Of a DNA stretch of 54,716 bases, positions 34,135 to 42,846 are shown in pieces. Below the pieces are notes generated by a model. The model did not search any database and was not told where the DNA came from. It was given only the letters and a program-made list of their open reading frames with translations. Source of the DNA: Rhodospirillaceae bacterium (GTDB taxonomy: Bacteria > Pseudomonadota > Alphaproteobacteria > UBA8366); assembly GCA_002722095.1 (NCBI GenBank), contig PBKG01000001.1, positions 76,334-131,049 of the forward strand, read 5' to 3'. Made by a program: the position numbers and the translations under genes. How positions within the stretch are numbered: the stretch's first letter is position 1; each line of letters starts with the position of its first letter.

Positions 34135-35739
34135 CTAACCTCGCGCATCCTCCAGGATCATCGCGGCCCCTTTCTCGCCGATCATAATGGCAGGAGCATT
34201 TGTATTGCCCGAGGTAACACCGGGCATGACCGAAGCGTCGATGACCCGCAATCCCTCGATTCCGTTCACCTTGAGGCGGGGATCGATGACCGCCATTGCG
34301 TCGGTACCCATTTTACAGGTCCCAACCGGGTGATAAATGGTCACACCGCGGGCCTTGGCGAATTCAACACAGTCTTCCGCCGTTTCGATAGGCTTTCCGG
34401 GGACTTCTTCACCGATCGAATGTTGCTTCATGGCAGGCTGGTCGAAGATTTTCTGACCCTGCTTGATACCGGACAGCATGACCTGGATATCATCCTCGGT
34501 GCCGAAATAATTGGGACGGATAACCGCCTTTTGCATCGGATCCGGACTTTCCGCCATCACCGTTCCACGACTTTGAGGCCGAACCGGGCAGATCGAAAGC
34601 GTCATTCCCGGCTCTTTGTCCAGCTTACCGACAACTTTGATCGACGAGCTTGCGGGCGCGAACAGCAATTGCAAATCGGGGCTGGCGAGCCCTTCGCGGC
34701 TGTCGCAGAACACCATTGCGGTGGTGACACCGAAAGTAAGGGCGCCATTTCCCCAAATCGCGTATTTCATCACTTCTGGTAAAACGCGCGCGGAATCGGC
34801 GATCTGGTTAAGTGTGAGAACGCCTTTGACCTTATGTACTAGGCGCACAACGAAGTGATCGTTGAGATTTGCGCCGACGCCCGGGGAATCATGAACGACG
34901 TCGATCCCAAGCTTTTTGAGATGTTCCGCCGGACCAATACCTGACAGCTGGAGAATATGCGGCGAGTTAATCGCGCCTCCGGAACAGATGACCTCACGAT
35001 TGGCGCGAACTTCGAAATCCTTATTGCCAATACGATAGGCGACACCCACACATTTCTTATTTTCAATTATGAGCTTTGTGACATAAGCCCCTGTTATAAC
35101 TTTTAAATTTTCTCTTCCCTTTGCGGCTTTCAAGAAGGTCTGTGCGGTCGAGGCGCGGAACCGGTGATCGCGAGTATTTTGCGAATACGTAACCCCTTCT
35201 TGGTTGCGACCATTGTAGTCTTCGTTGAAATCATACCCGGCTTGCTGCGCGGCTTCGACGAACTTGTGGGTGAGCGGAAGTATGGTCCGATAAGGTTCTA
35301 CTGCGAGCACACCGCCCTTGGCGCGAAATTCGTCCTCCCCTTTGCCACGGAAATCCTCCGATTTCTTGAAATACGGCAAGACCTCGTCATAGCTCCAGCC
35401 GCGACAGCCCAGTTGTGCCCAAGTGTCGTAATCTTGTGAATTGCCACGAACATAAAGCATGCCGTTGATAGAACTCGACCCACCCAATACTTTGCCGCGC
35501 GGCCAGTAAACTCGCCGCCCGCCGGTCATTTCCTCAGGTTCGGTCTCGTAGTTCCAGTTTAGAACCGGATGATGCTGCAACGTGCGCAGACCCGCCGGAA
35601 TATGGATCATAGGGTGACGGTCCTTGGGCCCGGCCTCCAGTAACACAACGGTTGCATCGCTTTCGGTCAATCGGCTGGCCACCACGCACCCTGCGGAACC
35701 CGCACCAATGACGACATAATCCGCCCGTTCGACCATCAT
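34135..35739 (-). CDS. GMC-family FAD oxidoreductase (choline dehydrogenase-like)
   Basis: A 534-residue glucose-methanol-choline oxidoreductase. The FAD motif is VVIGAGSAGCVVASRL at the N-terminus. GMC signature 1 is GKVLGGSSSINGMLYVRG and signature 2 is GGAINSPHILQLSGIGP. The catalytic His/Asn region reads YHPVGTCKMG and later GNTNAPAIMIGEKGA. It oxidises an alcohol to an aldehyde; its length and motifs fit BetA/AlkJ-like enzymes. Substrates range from choline to polyethylene glycol. Two consecutive ATG codons (35739 and 35736) follow a GGGGG ribosome-binding site; the second has the better spacing. Confidence 0.88.
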   Translation of the reverse strand: MMVERADYVVIGAGSAGCVVASRLTESDATVVLLEAGPKDRHPMIHIPAGLRTLQHHPVLNWNYETEPEEMTGGRRVYWPRGKVLGGSSSINGMLYVRGNSQDYDTWAQLGCRGWSYDEVLPYFKKSEDFRGKGEDEFRAKGGVLAVEPYRTILPLTHKFVEAAQQAGYDFNEDYNGRNQEGVTYSQNTRDHRFRASTAQTFLKAAKGRENLKVITGAYVTKLIIENKKCVGVAYRIGNKDFEVRANREVICSGGAINSPHILQLSGIGPAEHLKKLGIDVVHDSPGVGANLNDHFVVRLVHKVKGVLTLNQIADSARVLPEVMKYAIWGNGALTFGVTTAMVFCDSREGLASPDLQLLFAPASSSIKVVGKLDKEPGMTLSICPVRPQSRGTVMAESPDPMQKAVIRPNYFGTEDDIQVMLSGIKQGQKIFDQPAMKQHSIGEEVPGKPIETAEDCVEFAKARGVTIYHPVGTCKMGTDAMAVIDPRLKVNGIEGLRVIDASVMPGVTSGNTNAPAIMIGEKGAAMILEDARG

Positions 35740-35942
35740 TTCCCCCTATTGAGTTCTATTACTTGAATTTTTAGGTAACGCCCGCAATTTAGCGTCAATC
35801 GAGCCTGGCGGTCCATCCAGCGTCAAAACCATACTCGACAGATCGGAAACTATTAGTATTATTACCTGAATACAAATAAGCACTGCGCGATACCTCTGGC
35901 AAAACGTAAAAGCGGTGCAAAAAAAAGCACAGGGAAAAAGTG

Positions 35943-37868
35943 ATGTCTCCGGCGGGAAATCACAAACGACTCAATACTTGGGTTTCTACTGGCAATGGCC
36001 GTTATCTCTTTGCCGGCCTATTGGCGGGAGCGCTGGTGCTTGCCGGCTGTCTCACCACATCGGACGAGCGGGCAAATTATGATCGTCTGCAGGAACTGGT
36101 GGACAACGCCAAAAGCGAAAGCATCAACGACAAATTCGTCAAGTCAGGTCTGCAAGCCCTTGCCGACGGTAAAGCCCATGATGCCAACAGGCATTTCGGC
36201 CGCGCACTTAAATTCGATCCCGGAAACAGCCGGCTACATTTTTTAAACGGCCTCGCCTATCACTTGCGAGCGGAAGCCGGTGACGGCGCGCAATTCGATT
36301 TTGCAAAGGTGGGCTACGGTCTGGCACTCCAGTTCGACCCGAGCGATTACTGGGCACATTATTTATTGGGCCGGATCGAGTACCGCCAACGCAATTATCA
36401 CGAAGCGCAAGAAGCTTTCGCGAGCGCGACGTTACTGGCGCCGGATAAACCGCAAATTTTACTCGCCCTTGCCGCGGCTTCTTATTACCGCCGCGACCTA
36501 AAAACCGCATATACCGCGATTCTACGCGCCGCCAAGAAAGCGCCGGATAATCCCAAAATCGCTCAAGCGGCAGCAATCATTTTTGCGGCTTCCGGAAAAT
36601 TTGACGATGCCAAGGCGGAACTCGTTCGTTTCGGCGAGCTCGATACGGGCAACAAATTCCGCGAACAGTTAATTTCCACTCGACTCAAGGATTGGCGCCA
36701 AGTTCACGCCGGAATCAAAGCGAGCGCGACCTCCGCACCCGGCCAGGTTCAGCTCGCGCAGGATGCTTCGGACATACTCGGTTCCGATGCAGCGACCGAA
36801 GGCATATCTCCCAGCAGCAGCGACTCTAGCGGCCTAGATGACAGCTCAACGACCACCGACAGCACAGCTGCAAAGAAACCTAAAATTCCAAAAATGGCAT
36901 TGGTTGACCTGACCATAATTCGATCGGAAGAAATCAGTTCGACGACCAAAGGCGTCAATTTGCTGACCGGTTTACAGGTTGCGTTTAACTACACCGCACT
37001 CAGCCTCAACGACACAAAGACGCAGGATTTGGTCAACCCGGCTAATTCCACTCATACCCTGACCAATACCAAATTGGTCTCGCTCGCCGCGCCGGCGGCA
37101 ATCAACTACTCACTCAATATTTTTAACGACAATGTCGACTACAACGAGGTTTTGGCCCGCCCCACTCTCACGGCGGTCGACGGCAAAACATCGGAATTCT
37201 TCTCGGGTGCAATATTGCACGTAGAATTGGACGGCGTTGCCGGAAGTCAGGGGACCGTGGAATCGATCCCCGTTGGGGTTCGTTTGCAAGTAACCCCCAC
37301 TTTCCTCTCCGATGAAACTGTGCGTTACGACGTTCAGGCTGCGCGCGCCTTTATTGAAAACCGAGCGGCCCAGGCGGGCTTTAACAATTTCACCCAGACC
37401 AGCAAAACCGAAGTCAAAGGTAGCGTGGTAATGAAGTTCGGCGAAACGCTTGTCATAAGCGGCCTCAGCGAGCGCGAAGACGAACGGTTGAAAGACGGCG
37501 TACCGTTCCTGCAAAGCCTTCCTGGCGTCCAGTATTTCTTCAGCCAGGAAAACACCACCAACACCAAGAAGTCGGTGTTGATTTTGGTAACCCCACGCAA
37601 GCCACGCTACACCTACTCGGAAGGCACGCCGAAACCAGAGGCAAAGGCAAAAAACACCACTACGGCCCAACAGCCAAACCTCAAAACGCTGAAAAGCCGC
37701 CCCGATTGGTTCAAGCACGCCCATCACGTGGATGCGATTATCGGTCACATGAAAGACCGGCCTCTATTTCGCCAGTTCAGAGCCGGGGATGTGAGCATGG
37801 AGGAATGGGAAAATCCGTTTACGCTGACGAAGATTCTCGAGCGCACCATTTCATTTCTTTACTACTAG
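35943..37868 (+). CDS. TPR-secretin outer-membrane lipoprotein
   Basis: A 641-residue lipoprotein. The lipobox LAGC places the lipidated cysteine at residue 36. TPR-like helical repeats span about residues 60-240 (LAYHLRAEAG, YWAHYLLGRIEYRQRNYHEA). A Ser/Thr/Asp linker (about 265-300) leads to a secretin domain (about 310-560) with ARPTLTAVDGK and the closing signature GVPFLQSLPGVQYFFS followed by KKSVLILVTPR. Secretins form large gated rings in the outer membrane for type II/III secretion, type IV and Tad pili. Here no GspE-type ATPase, pilin or N-domain set is nearby. Instead MotA-like and vWA genes follow. The ATG at 35943 follows AGGG; an adjacent GTG at 35940 is also possible. Confidence 0.85.
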   Translation: MSPAGNHKRLNTWVSTGNGRYLFAGLLAGALVLAGCLTTSDERANYDRLQELVDNAKSESINDKFVKSGLQALADGKAHDANRHFGRALKFDPGNSRLHFLNGLAYHLRAEAGDGAQFDFAKVGYGLALQFDPSDYWAHYLLGRIEYRQRNYHEAQEAFASATLLAPDKPQILLALAAASYYRRDLKTAYTAILRAAKKAPDNPKIAQAAAIIFAASGKFDDAKAELVRFGELDTGNKFREQLISTRLKDWRQVHAGIKASATSAPGQVQLAQDASDILGSDAATEGISPSSSDSSGLDDSSTTTDSTAAKKPKIPKMALVDLTIIRSEEISSTTKGVNLLTGLQVAFNYTALSLNDTKTQDLVNPANSTHTLTNTKLVSLAAPAAINYSLNIFNDNVDYNEVLARPTLTAVDGKTSEFFSGAILHVELDGVAGSQGTVESIPVGVRLQVTPTFLSDETVRYDVQAARAFIENRAAQAGFNNFTQTSKTEVKGSVVMKFGETLVISGLSEREDERLKDGVPFLQSLPGVQYFFSQENTTNTKKSVLILVTPRKPRYTYSEGTPKPEAKAKNTTTAQQPNLKTLKSRPDWFKHAHHVDAIIGHMKDRPLFRQFRAGDVSMEEWENPFTLTKILERTISFLYY

Positions 37869-37953
37869 GCACCGATTGCATCGCCTGTTATGCGATCCCA
37901 TATGTTATAACGCCCGCACAGTGGGGCATGTAACGGATTAGGGCGGGACGCAC

Positions 37954-38382
37954 ATGTCGTCATACCTGACCTTCACCATCGGTTCCGAAGATGGCTGCGA
38001 TATTCGCCTGAACCAGGCGAGCATCGACGATTGCCATGCTGAGTTGGTCATCGCAGCAGCCGGCAAGCTCCATCTGACCGACCGCAACAGCGCTTCCGGT
38101 ACCTTTCGCAAACAAGACGACGACTGGGTTCCACTCACGCAGGCGTATCTGGATAGCGACGAGCCTATCCGATTTGGCGATTACCACACGACGGTTCAGG
38201 CACTGGTGGGAGTCATCGCCCCCAAAGGTATCCCCGCGCTGATGCAAGGGCGGTTTGGCGCGGTCGAAGCCTCCTCCGCCGGCGCCAACGGCTCGAATTA
38301 TGACCCTAAAGGAGCGTTGCCTACGGGCCGCGTTCGTCGTTCCGTCGACACTGGAGAAATTATTGCGGTGAAGGACGATTGA
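37954..38382 (+). CDS. Small FHA domain protein
   Basis: A 142-residue soluble protein whose first 95 residues form a forkhead-associated domain. It has FTIGSEDGCDI, then SIDDCHAEL in the place of the SxxH motif, and DRNSASGTF in the place of the NG motif. FHA domains bind phosphothreonine peptides. The tail (about 100-142) is basic and flexible. The stop TGA overlaps the ATG of the MotA-like gene by one base (TGATG), so the two are co-translated. No protein kinase or phosphatase lies in the window, so the phosphorylating enzyme must be elsewhere, or the domain binds without phosphorylation. Confidence 0.82.
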   Translation: MSSYLTFTIGSEDGCDIRLNQASIDDCHAELVIAAAGKLHLTDRNSASGTFRKQDDDWVPLTQAYLDSDEPIRFGDYHTTVQALVGVIAPKGIPALMQGRFGAVEASSAGANGSNYDPKGALPTGRVRRSVDTGEIIAVKDD

Positions 38383-39152
38383 TGCAGGGCCTAAACCTCG
38401 AAGGCGATGGTGAAATTAGAATCATCGGCGCCGCGATCGGTGTCTTCGGCGCTATTGCATTACTGATCTTGTTTCACTTCATGCTCGATGGAACGCCGGA
38501 ACGCCTATTGATCGACCGCAACTTCGCTACTTATCCGCTGACCGTGCAAAATGTGATGTGGATCGTCTACGGGATCGGTTTTTCCGAATTGTGGGTTAGA
38601 CACCGGATCAGCAACCGGGAACTGAACGTACTCCGCCGCCAATTTCTGCCTGAAGACCAGGAAACGTTGCTGCGCGCCGAAGATCTCGGCCAATTCTATC
38701 GTCTCGTAACCAAAGACGAAAAAACCCAAGACTGTTTTCTCAACCGTCTGATCGGCCGGGTGATCTTACAATTTCAGTCCAGCCGTTCGGTCGATCAATC
38801 GAATGCATTGCTGAATTCGAGCATGGAGCTCTATCACCACGAAATCGATCTTCGCTACAACATGCTGCGCTACATCGTTTGGGTAATTCCGACCCTCGGC
38901 TTTCTCGGGACGGTCATCGGAATTGCCATCGCGCTCGAAGGCATCGCTGAAATGCGCCCCGACGACGAATCACTACTCCGAGTACTCACCACCAAACTCG
39001 GCACAGCCTTTTTCACCACATTATTGGCCCTCGCCATGTCGGGGGTATTGGTGTTTCTGATGCATATCGTCCAGGGACGCGAAGAACGTGCCCTTAACTT
39101 GTCGGGCCAGTACTGCCTCGACAATCTGATAAACCGCCTTTACGAGCGGTAA
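38382..39152 (+). CDS. MotA/TolQ/ExbB-family proton channel subunit
   Basis: A 256-residue inner-membrane protein. Four helices are visible: about 14-34, 53-71, 165-185 and 206-228, with a large cytosolic loop between the second and third, as in MotA. The third helix holds PTLGFLGTVIGI and the fourth GTAFFTTLLALAMSG, the hallmarks of MotA/TolQ/ExbB that line the proton path. Such subunits form a pentamer around a dimer of a single-pass partner and use the proton motive force. The next gene, 23 bases downstream, encodes a fitting partner. Starts overlap the FHA stop. Flagellar or Tol/Ton roles are not supported by context. Confidence 0.87.
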   Translation: MQGLNLEGDGEIRIIGAAIGVFGAIALLILFHFMLDGTPERLLIDRNFATYPLTVQNVMWIVYGIGFSELWVRHRISNRELNVLRRQFLPEDQETLLRAEDLGQFYRLVTKDEKTQDCFLNRLIGRVILQFQSSRSVDQSNALLNSSMELYHHEIDLRYNMLRYIVWVIPTLGFLGTVIGIAIALEGIAEMRPDDESLLRVLTTKLGTAFFTTLLALAMSGVLVFLMHIVQGREERALNLSGQYCLDNLINRLYER

Positions 39153-39175
39153 GCCAGCCCCGACGGACCTCCGCA

Positions 39176-40126
39176 ATGAAACGCCGCAGCCGCGAACTCG
39201 TCATTTTCAGCATGTCGGCTCTGGACCTGTTCGCTTCCGCGTTGGGCGCCTTCATCCTCGTGACCATCGTCTTGCTGCCGTACTACCTGAAGCACGACGA
39301 TGTGGTGCGCGATAACAACCGAATGCGCCAACAAATTTCCGAAATGGAAAAAACCGCGGAAAAAACCGCAAATGAATTGGCAAAAGCGAAAGAGGAAATT
39401 CAGAAACTCAAGGATGATGCAAAGAACGCCGGTTCCCTGACGGAAAAACTGAAGCAGGCGCAAAAACGCGCCGCCGAGGCCGAAAAAAAGGCCGCCGCTG
39501 CCAAATCGTCTGCCGCCAAAAGCGAAAATGCTCTCAAAAAGGCCGAGTCCGAAATCAAACGCCGGGTAAAATTTGCGCTCCTGGGCCTGGCTACCAACGC
39601 TCAAAAGTTCGTCATCGTTATGGACATGTCCGGCAGCATGAAGCAGTTCCGCAATATCACGCTTCAAACCATGCAAAAAGTGCTCGAACCCATGAGCGAA
39701 AAGGAAAAAGTTGGGATCATTGGATTCCATGCTCCGGGGACTCAGGTTTTCTACACCATTCAACTACCTCGCTGGCCAGGACCGGGAGCAATCGCGCCGA
39801 TGTCGGGGCCCAACAAAAGTATCGCCCTAAGTTTCGTTCGGGACATGATGCGCCGGGTAGACGGCGGCACACCTACAATGGATGGGTTGTTGGCAGCGCT
39901 GCAATACGATGTGGACGCGATTATCCTAATGAGCGATGGACAACCGACCGTTCCGAACCGGAACTGGCGCCGGGTAATTCAAACCATCACTCAGCGAAAT
40001 CGCGGGCAAAAAGAAATCCATACGGTGGCAATCGGAAACTTTTACGAACGCCCCACATTCGTTACTTTCCTAAGCCAACTTGCCCGCGCCAACCGCGGCA
40101 AGTTCACCGGCGTCGCGCTGCCCTGA
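39176..40126 (+). CDS. MotB/TolR-like membrane anchor with coiled coil and vWA domain
   Basis: A 316-residue protein. A short basic N-terminus precedes one membrane helix (about 12-38) with Asp17 (SALDLFASALGAF) near its start, the position of the proton-carrying aspartate in MotB, TolR and ExbD. Residues about 42-128 are a highly charged Lys/Glu/Ala coiled coil. Residues about 143-316 form a von Willebrand A domain with the metal site DMSGSM (Asp150, Ser152, Ser154), DGGTPTMDG and ILMSDGQP. By analogy the vWA part is periplasmic. Replacing the usual peptidoglycan-binding or ExbD-type domain with vWA is unusual. It follows its channel partner by 23 bases. Confidence 0.85.
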   Translation: MKRRSRELVIFSMSALDLFASALGAFILVTIVLLPYYLKHDDVVRDNNRMRQQISEMEKTAEKTANELAKAKEEIQKLKDDAKNAGSLTEKLKQAQKRAAEAEKKAAAAKSSAAKSENALKKAESEIKRRVKFALLGLATNAQKFVIVMDMSGSMKQFRNITLQTMQKVLEPMSEKEKVGIIGFHAPGTQVFYTIQLPRWPGPGAIAPMSGPNKSIALSFVRDMMRRVDGGTPTMDGLLAALQYDVDAIILMSDGQPTVPNRNWRRVIQTITQRNRGQKEIHTVAIGNFYERPTFVTFLSQLARANRGKFTGVALP

Positions 40127-40166
40127 CCTTCGCCGCCGAGCCGACGTGACGTAGAGAGATAGCCGC

Positions 40167-41483
40167 ATGAGCGCTGAGTATATTTTCAAACTCAAAGCCG
40201 AGGAACTAACCCGCGATGGCGGCACGATAATCGGCCGCGACGCGGAGATTTCCGATTATGCCGCCGACGATGAAATGATTGCGCCGCGACACTTGCGCAT
40301 CACTGTCAGCGACAAAATCGTTCAGCTCGAGGATTTAAACAGCGCCAACGGCACCATGCTCGATGATGAGCGTCTGAAACCTTTCCAGCCGACACCACTT
40401 CGCAAGTCCGCCGTCATCCGCTTAGGAAGCGCCGAAATCTCAATTGACATTGCGCCGGCGCCAGCGCGCGTCGCACCGCCCCTTGCTTATGCCGACGCGC
40501 CGCTCAAACGTCCGAAGAAATCCTATATGGGTGTTTTGGCGTTGGTCGTTCTTGGTGGCGTTCTGCTAATCGGCACGATTGCCGGTGCCGGCTACGGCTA
40601 TCAGTATTACAAAGAATGGAAAATCGAAGAAGCACTCTGGCAAAAGGCCTTAGTCTCAAACGAAATCCCCGCATTTACCGCCTATATCACCGCATACCCC
40701 GAAGGCCGCCATCGCGACGAAGCGATATTGGCGATTGAACGAATTCAGCGAGAAAAGAAAGAAGCGGAGCTTGCCGCCGACAAGGCGACCTATAAGCTTG
40801 CGACAGAGGTAGAAACGATATTCGCCTTCGAAAGTTACCTTCGCCTCTATCCCAAGGGTTTCCACGCGGAAGATGCCAAAGCGGAAATCGTCCGCCTGAA
40901 AGAAAAACAAGCACGGGAGGAAAAAGCGGAGGCGGAACGCGTCGCTTGGGCAAAGGCGGAAAAATCAAAAAAGAAAAGCGATTACCAGCGATATCTCAAA
41001 GATCATCCTCATGGCCCAAATGCAGACAAGGCGAAATCCGCGATCACTGCCATCAACAACAGCGAGGCAGAACGCAAACGCCGCGAGGCCGAAATCCAAG
41101 CTAAACGAAAAAACGCGTTGGCCCAGCAGGAAGACTTCAAGAAGGCACGAAAGCAGGATACCGTTGCCGCCTACCGGATTTTCCTCCGCAAACACCCCGA
41201 TGGTGAACTCGCATCGGATGCTCGCAATTTTATCGGCTTCCTCTATGCGAACGGCCGCAGCGTCGCTAAGGATACTGAAGAAGGCCTGCGCTGGTATAGG
41301 GAGGCCGCCGAACGCGGTCATGCAAAAGCAATGGCCAATATCGCATACCATTACCACCACGGCCTTGGCGTTCCAAAAGACCCACAGGAAGCGGCGAAAT
41401 GGTATCGAAAAGCAGATGCCGCGGGCTACAAATTCGCCAAAGGACAACTAAGGCAATTGCAAAAAGAGACCGGAGTCCGATGA
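40167..41483 (+). CDS. FHA-TM protein with TPR-like and Sel1 repeats
   Basis: A 438-residue single-pass membrane protein. Residues 1-95 are an FHA domain (TIIGRDAEI, APRHLRI, LEDLNSANGTML) on the cytosolic side. A proline-rich stretch leads to a membrane helix at about 119-143. The periplasmic part has four units of the form FxxYLxxYPxGxxxxxA (for example FESYLRLYPKGFHAEDA), interrupted by charged coils. It ends with two Sel1-type repeats (EGLRWYREAAERGHAKAMA, EAAKWYRKADAAGYKFA). It joins a phosphothreonine reader to a periplasmic scaffold. The gene ends with ATGA overlapping the protease gene. Confidence 0.83.
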   Translation: MSAEYIFKLKAEELTRDGGTIIGRDAEISDYAADDEMIAPRHLRITVSDKIVQLEDLNSANGTMLDDERLKPFQPTPLRKSAVIRLGSAEISIDIAPAPARVAPPLAYADAPLKRPKKSYMGVLALVVLGGVLLIGTIAGAGYGYQYYKEWKIEEALWQKALVSNEIPAFTAYITAYPEGRHRDEAILAIERIQREKKEAELAADKATYKLATEVETIFAFESYLRLYPKGFHAEDAKAEIVRLKEKQAREEKAEAERVAWAKAEKSKKKSDYQRYLKDHPHGPNADKAKSAITAINNSEAERKRREAEIQAKRKNALAQQEDFKKARKQDTVAAYRIFLRKHPDGELASDARNFIGFLYANGRSVAKDTEEGLRWYREAAERGHAKAMANIAYHYHHGLGVPKDPQEAAKWYRKADAAGYKFAKGQLRQLQKETGVR

Positions 41484-42805
41484 CCTATCGTCTCGTCCAA
41501 TATGGCCTCGCTTCCTTGCTTGTCTCAGTTTTTGCATCGACGAGCGCATGGAGCCAATCCAGCGTGAGCGGCAAAGCACGTGTCCTATCCGGTGATTTAA
41601 TTGGTATCAGCGGCAAACTTGTCCGTCTTGCTGGCATTCGAGCTCCCTATCCGACGCAAGCCTGTCGTCGCAAGGGCAAGCCATGGGCATGCGGCCGGCA
41701 CAGCCTGAATATGCTGAACGGATTCGTCCAAGGTCAAAATGTGTCCTGCCGTATTACTGGACGGGATAGCCAATCGCGCCTGCTTGGCATTTGTTCAACA
41801 CGCTACGGCGAACTCAATGCACGTATGGTTCGGGTCGGCATGGCCCTGGCAGACGGCAGTGGCGCTTCGCGCTATAGCAGCCTCCAAGCGAATGCCAAGA
41901 CCAATCGTGCCGGACTGTGGTCGGCGCGATTTATCCATCCCAGCGAATGGCGGCGCGGCAAACGCCTCCCCGGCGCTTCCGCCATTCACCCGGAGCTCAA
42001 AGGCGGTGTCGACGACCGAATTTTGGTCACCGCCCATGCCTATCCCTGGCGCTCGATCGGACGCATCGACAATGGGGGACGTGGCCACTGCACTGGTGTT
42101 CTCATTAGCCCAACTCATGTGCTCACCGCTGGACACTGCCTCTACGACCGCAAGCTGCGGCGCCCCTATCCTGCGGGCATTTTGCATTTCACCGCCGGCC
42201 TGAAGGGCGATCGTTACGTCGCCCACTCCCGCGCCAAGCGGGTGCACCCAAGCCCCTACTTCGCTGCGCGCGCCAAGGTCGGAGACAATTTGGCGCCTGA
42301 CGACTGGGCAATTCTCGAACTCAAAAAACCGATCGGCAACAAAGTGGGCTATATCGGCTGGACAAACATCGACCGGCGGAATATCGGCCAATTCCATCGC
42401 GACGATCTGCGCTTCATTCAGGCCGGTTATAGCCAAGATCGTCCGCGAGGCATTTCAGCTCATATCGGCTGTCAGTTCATCGGTCAGGGAGACGACAAAT
42501 CGAAACTCGAGTTCCACAATTGCGATGCCATCAATGGCAGTTCGGGATCGCCGATATTCTATATTAGCCGTGGCCAACTGAGAGTTGTCGGGGTCCATGC
42601 AGCGACATTGACTACCGCCGAAGGCAGCAAAATCGGCGGGGCGATTTTAACCGGCCGTTTTGCCTCATATCTCAAACGCCACGTGAAAGAAAATAACGGC
42701 CGCACTCCACCTACTCTGCGCCCGCAGGCCGCTAAATCGGCAATCGACCAATTATCCCGTCGCCTCCGGATTACCCCACATCGAGCAAAACCGTTAACGA
42801 AATGA
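41480..42805 (+). CDS. Exported nuclease-fold/trypsin-like protease fusion
   Basis: A 441-residue exported protein. A signal peptide covers about residues 1-25. Residues about 30-140 resemble a staphylococcal nuclease (SNase) domain, but the active site is altered: the usual GIDAPE reads GIRAPY and DRYGR reads DSQSR, so the calcium Asp and the catalytic Glu are lost. A trypsin-like serine protease follows (about 170-400) with the full triad: His in LTAGHC, Asp in DDWAILEL, Ser in NGSSGSP. The tail is basic. ATG at 41480 overlaps the upstream stop, with CGGAG before it. It is the last gene of the secretin/vWA run. Confidence 0.83.
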   Translation: MTYRLVQYGLASLLVSVFASTSAWSQSSVSGKARVLSGDLIGISGKLVRLAGIRAPYPTQACRRKGKPWACGRHSLNMLNGFVQGQNVSCRITGRDSQSRLLGICSTRYGELNARMVRVGMALADGSGASRYSSLQANAKTNRAGLWSARFIHPSEWRRGKRLPGASAIHPELKGGVDDRILVTAHAYPWRSIGRIDNGGRGHCTGVLISPTHVLTAGHCLYDRKLRRPYPAGILHFTAGLKGDRYVAHSRAKRVHPSPYFAARAKVGDNLAPDDWAILELKKPIGNKVGYIGWTNIDRRNIGQFHRDDLRFIQAGYSQDRPRGISAHIGCQFIGQGDDKSKLEFHNCDAINGSSGSPIFYISRGQLRVVGVHAATLTTAEGSKIGGAILTGRFASYLKRHVKENNGRTPPTLRPQAAKSAIDQLSRRLRITPHRAKPLTK

Positions 42806-42812
42806 CCCGATC

Positions 42813-42846
42813 ACGCCGTATTTGAAATTAACCATGCGGCGTTTTC
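42813..42846 (+). terminator. Intrinsic terminator of the secretin/MotA-like/vWA operon
   Basis: ACGCCGTAT (42813-42821) pairs with ATGCGGCGT (42834-42842) as a 9-bp stem with one G-T wobble and a 12-base loop, followed at once by TTTTC. It begins 8 bases after the protease stop, where the operon should end. Confidence 0.55.

Noticed and set aside
38382..40126. Flagellar stator or Tol/Ton genes
   Set aside because: The partner lacks OmpA-like and TolR/ExbD periplasmic domains, and no flagellar, TolA/B or TonB gene is present.
35943..42805. Type VI or Tad secretion locus
   Set aside because: FHA and secretin are shared parts, but no Tss, Hcp, VgrG, CpaF, pilin or assembly ATPase gene is seen.
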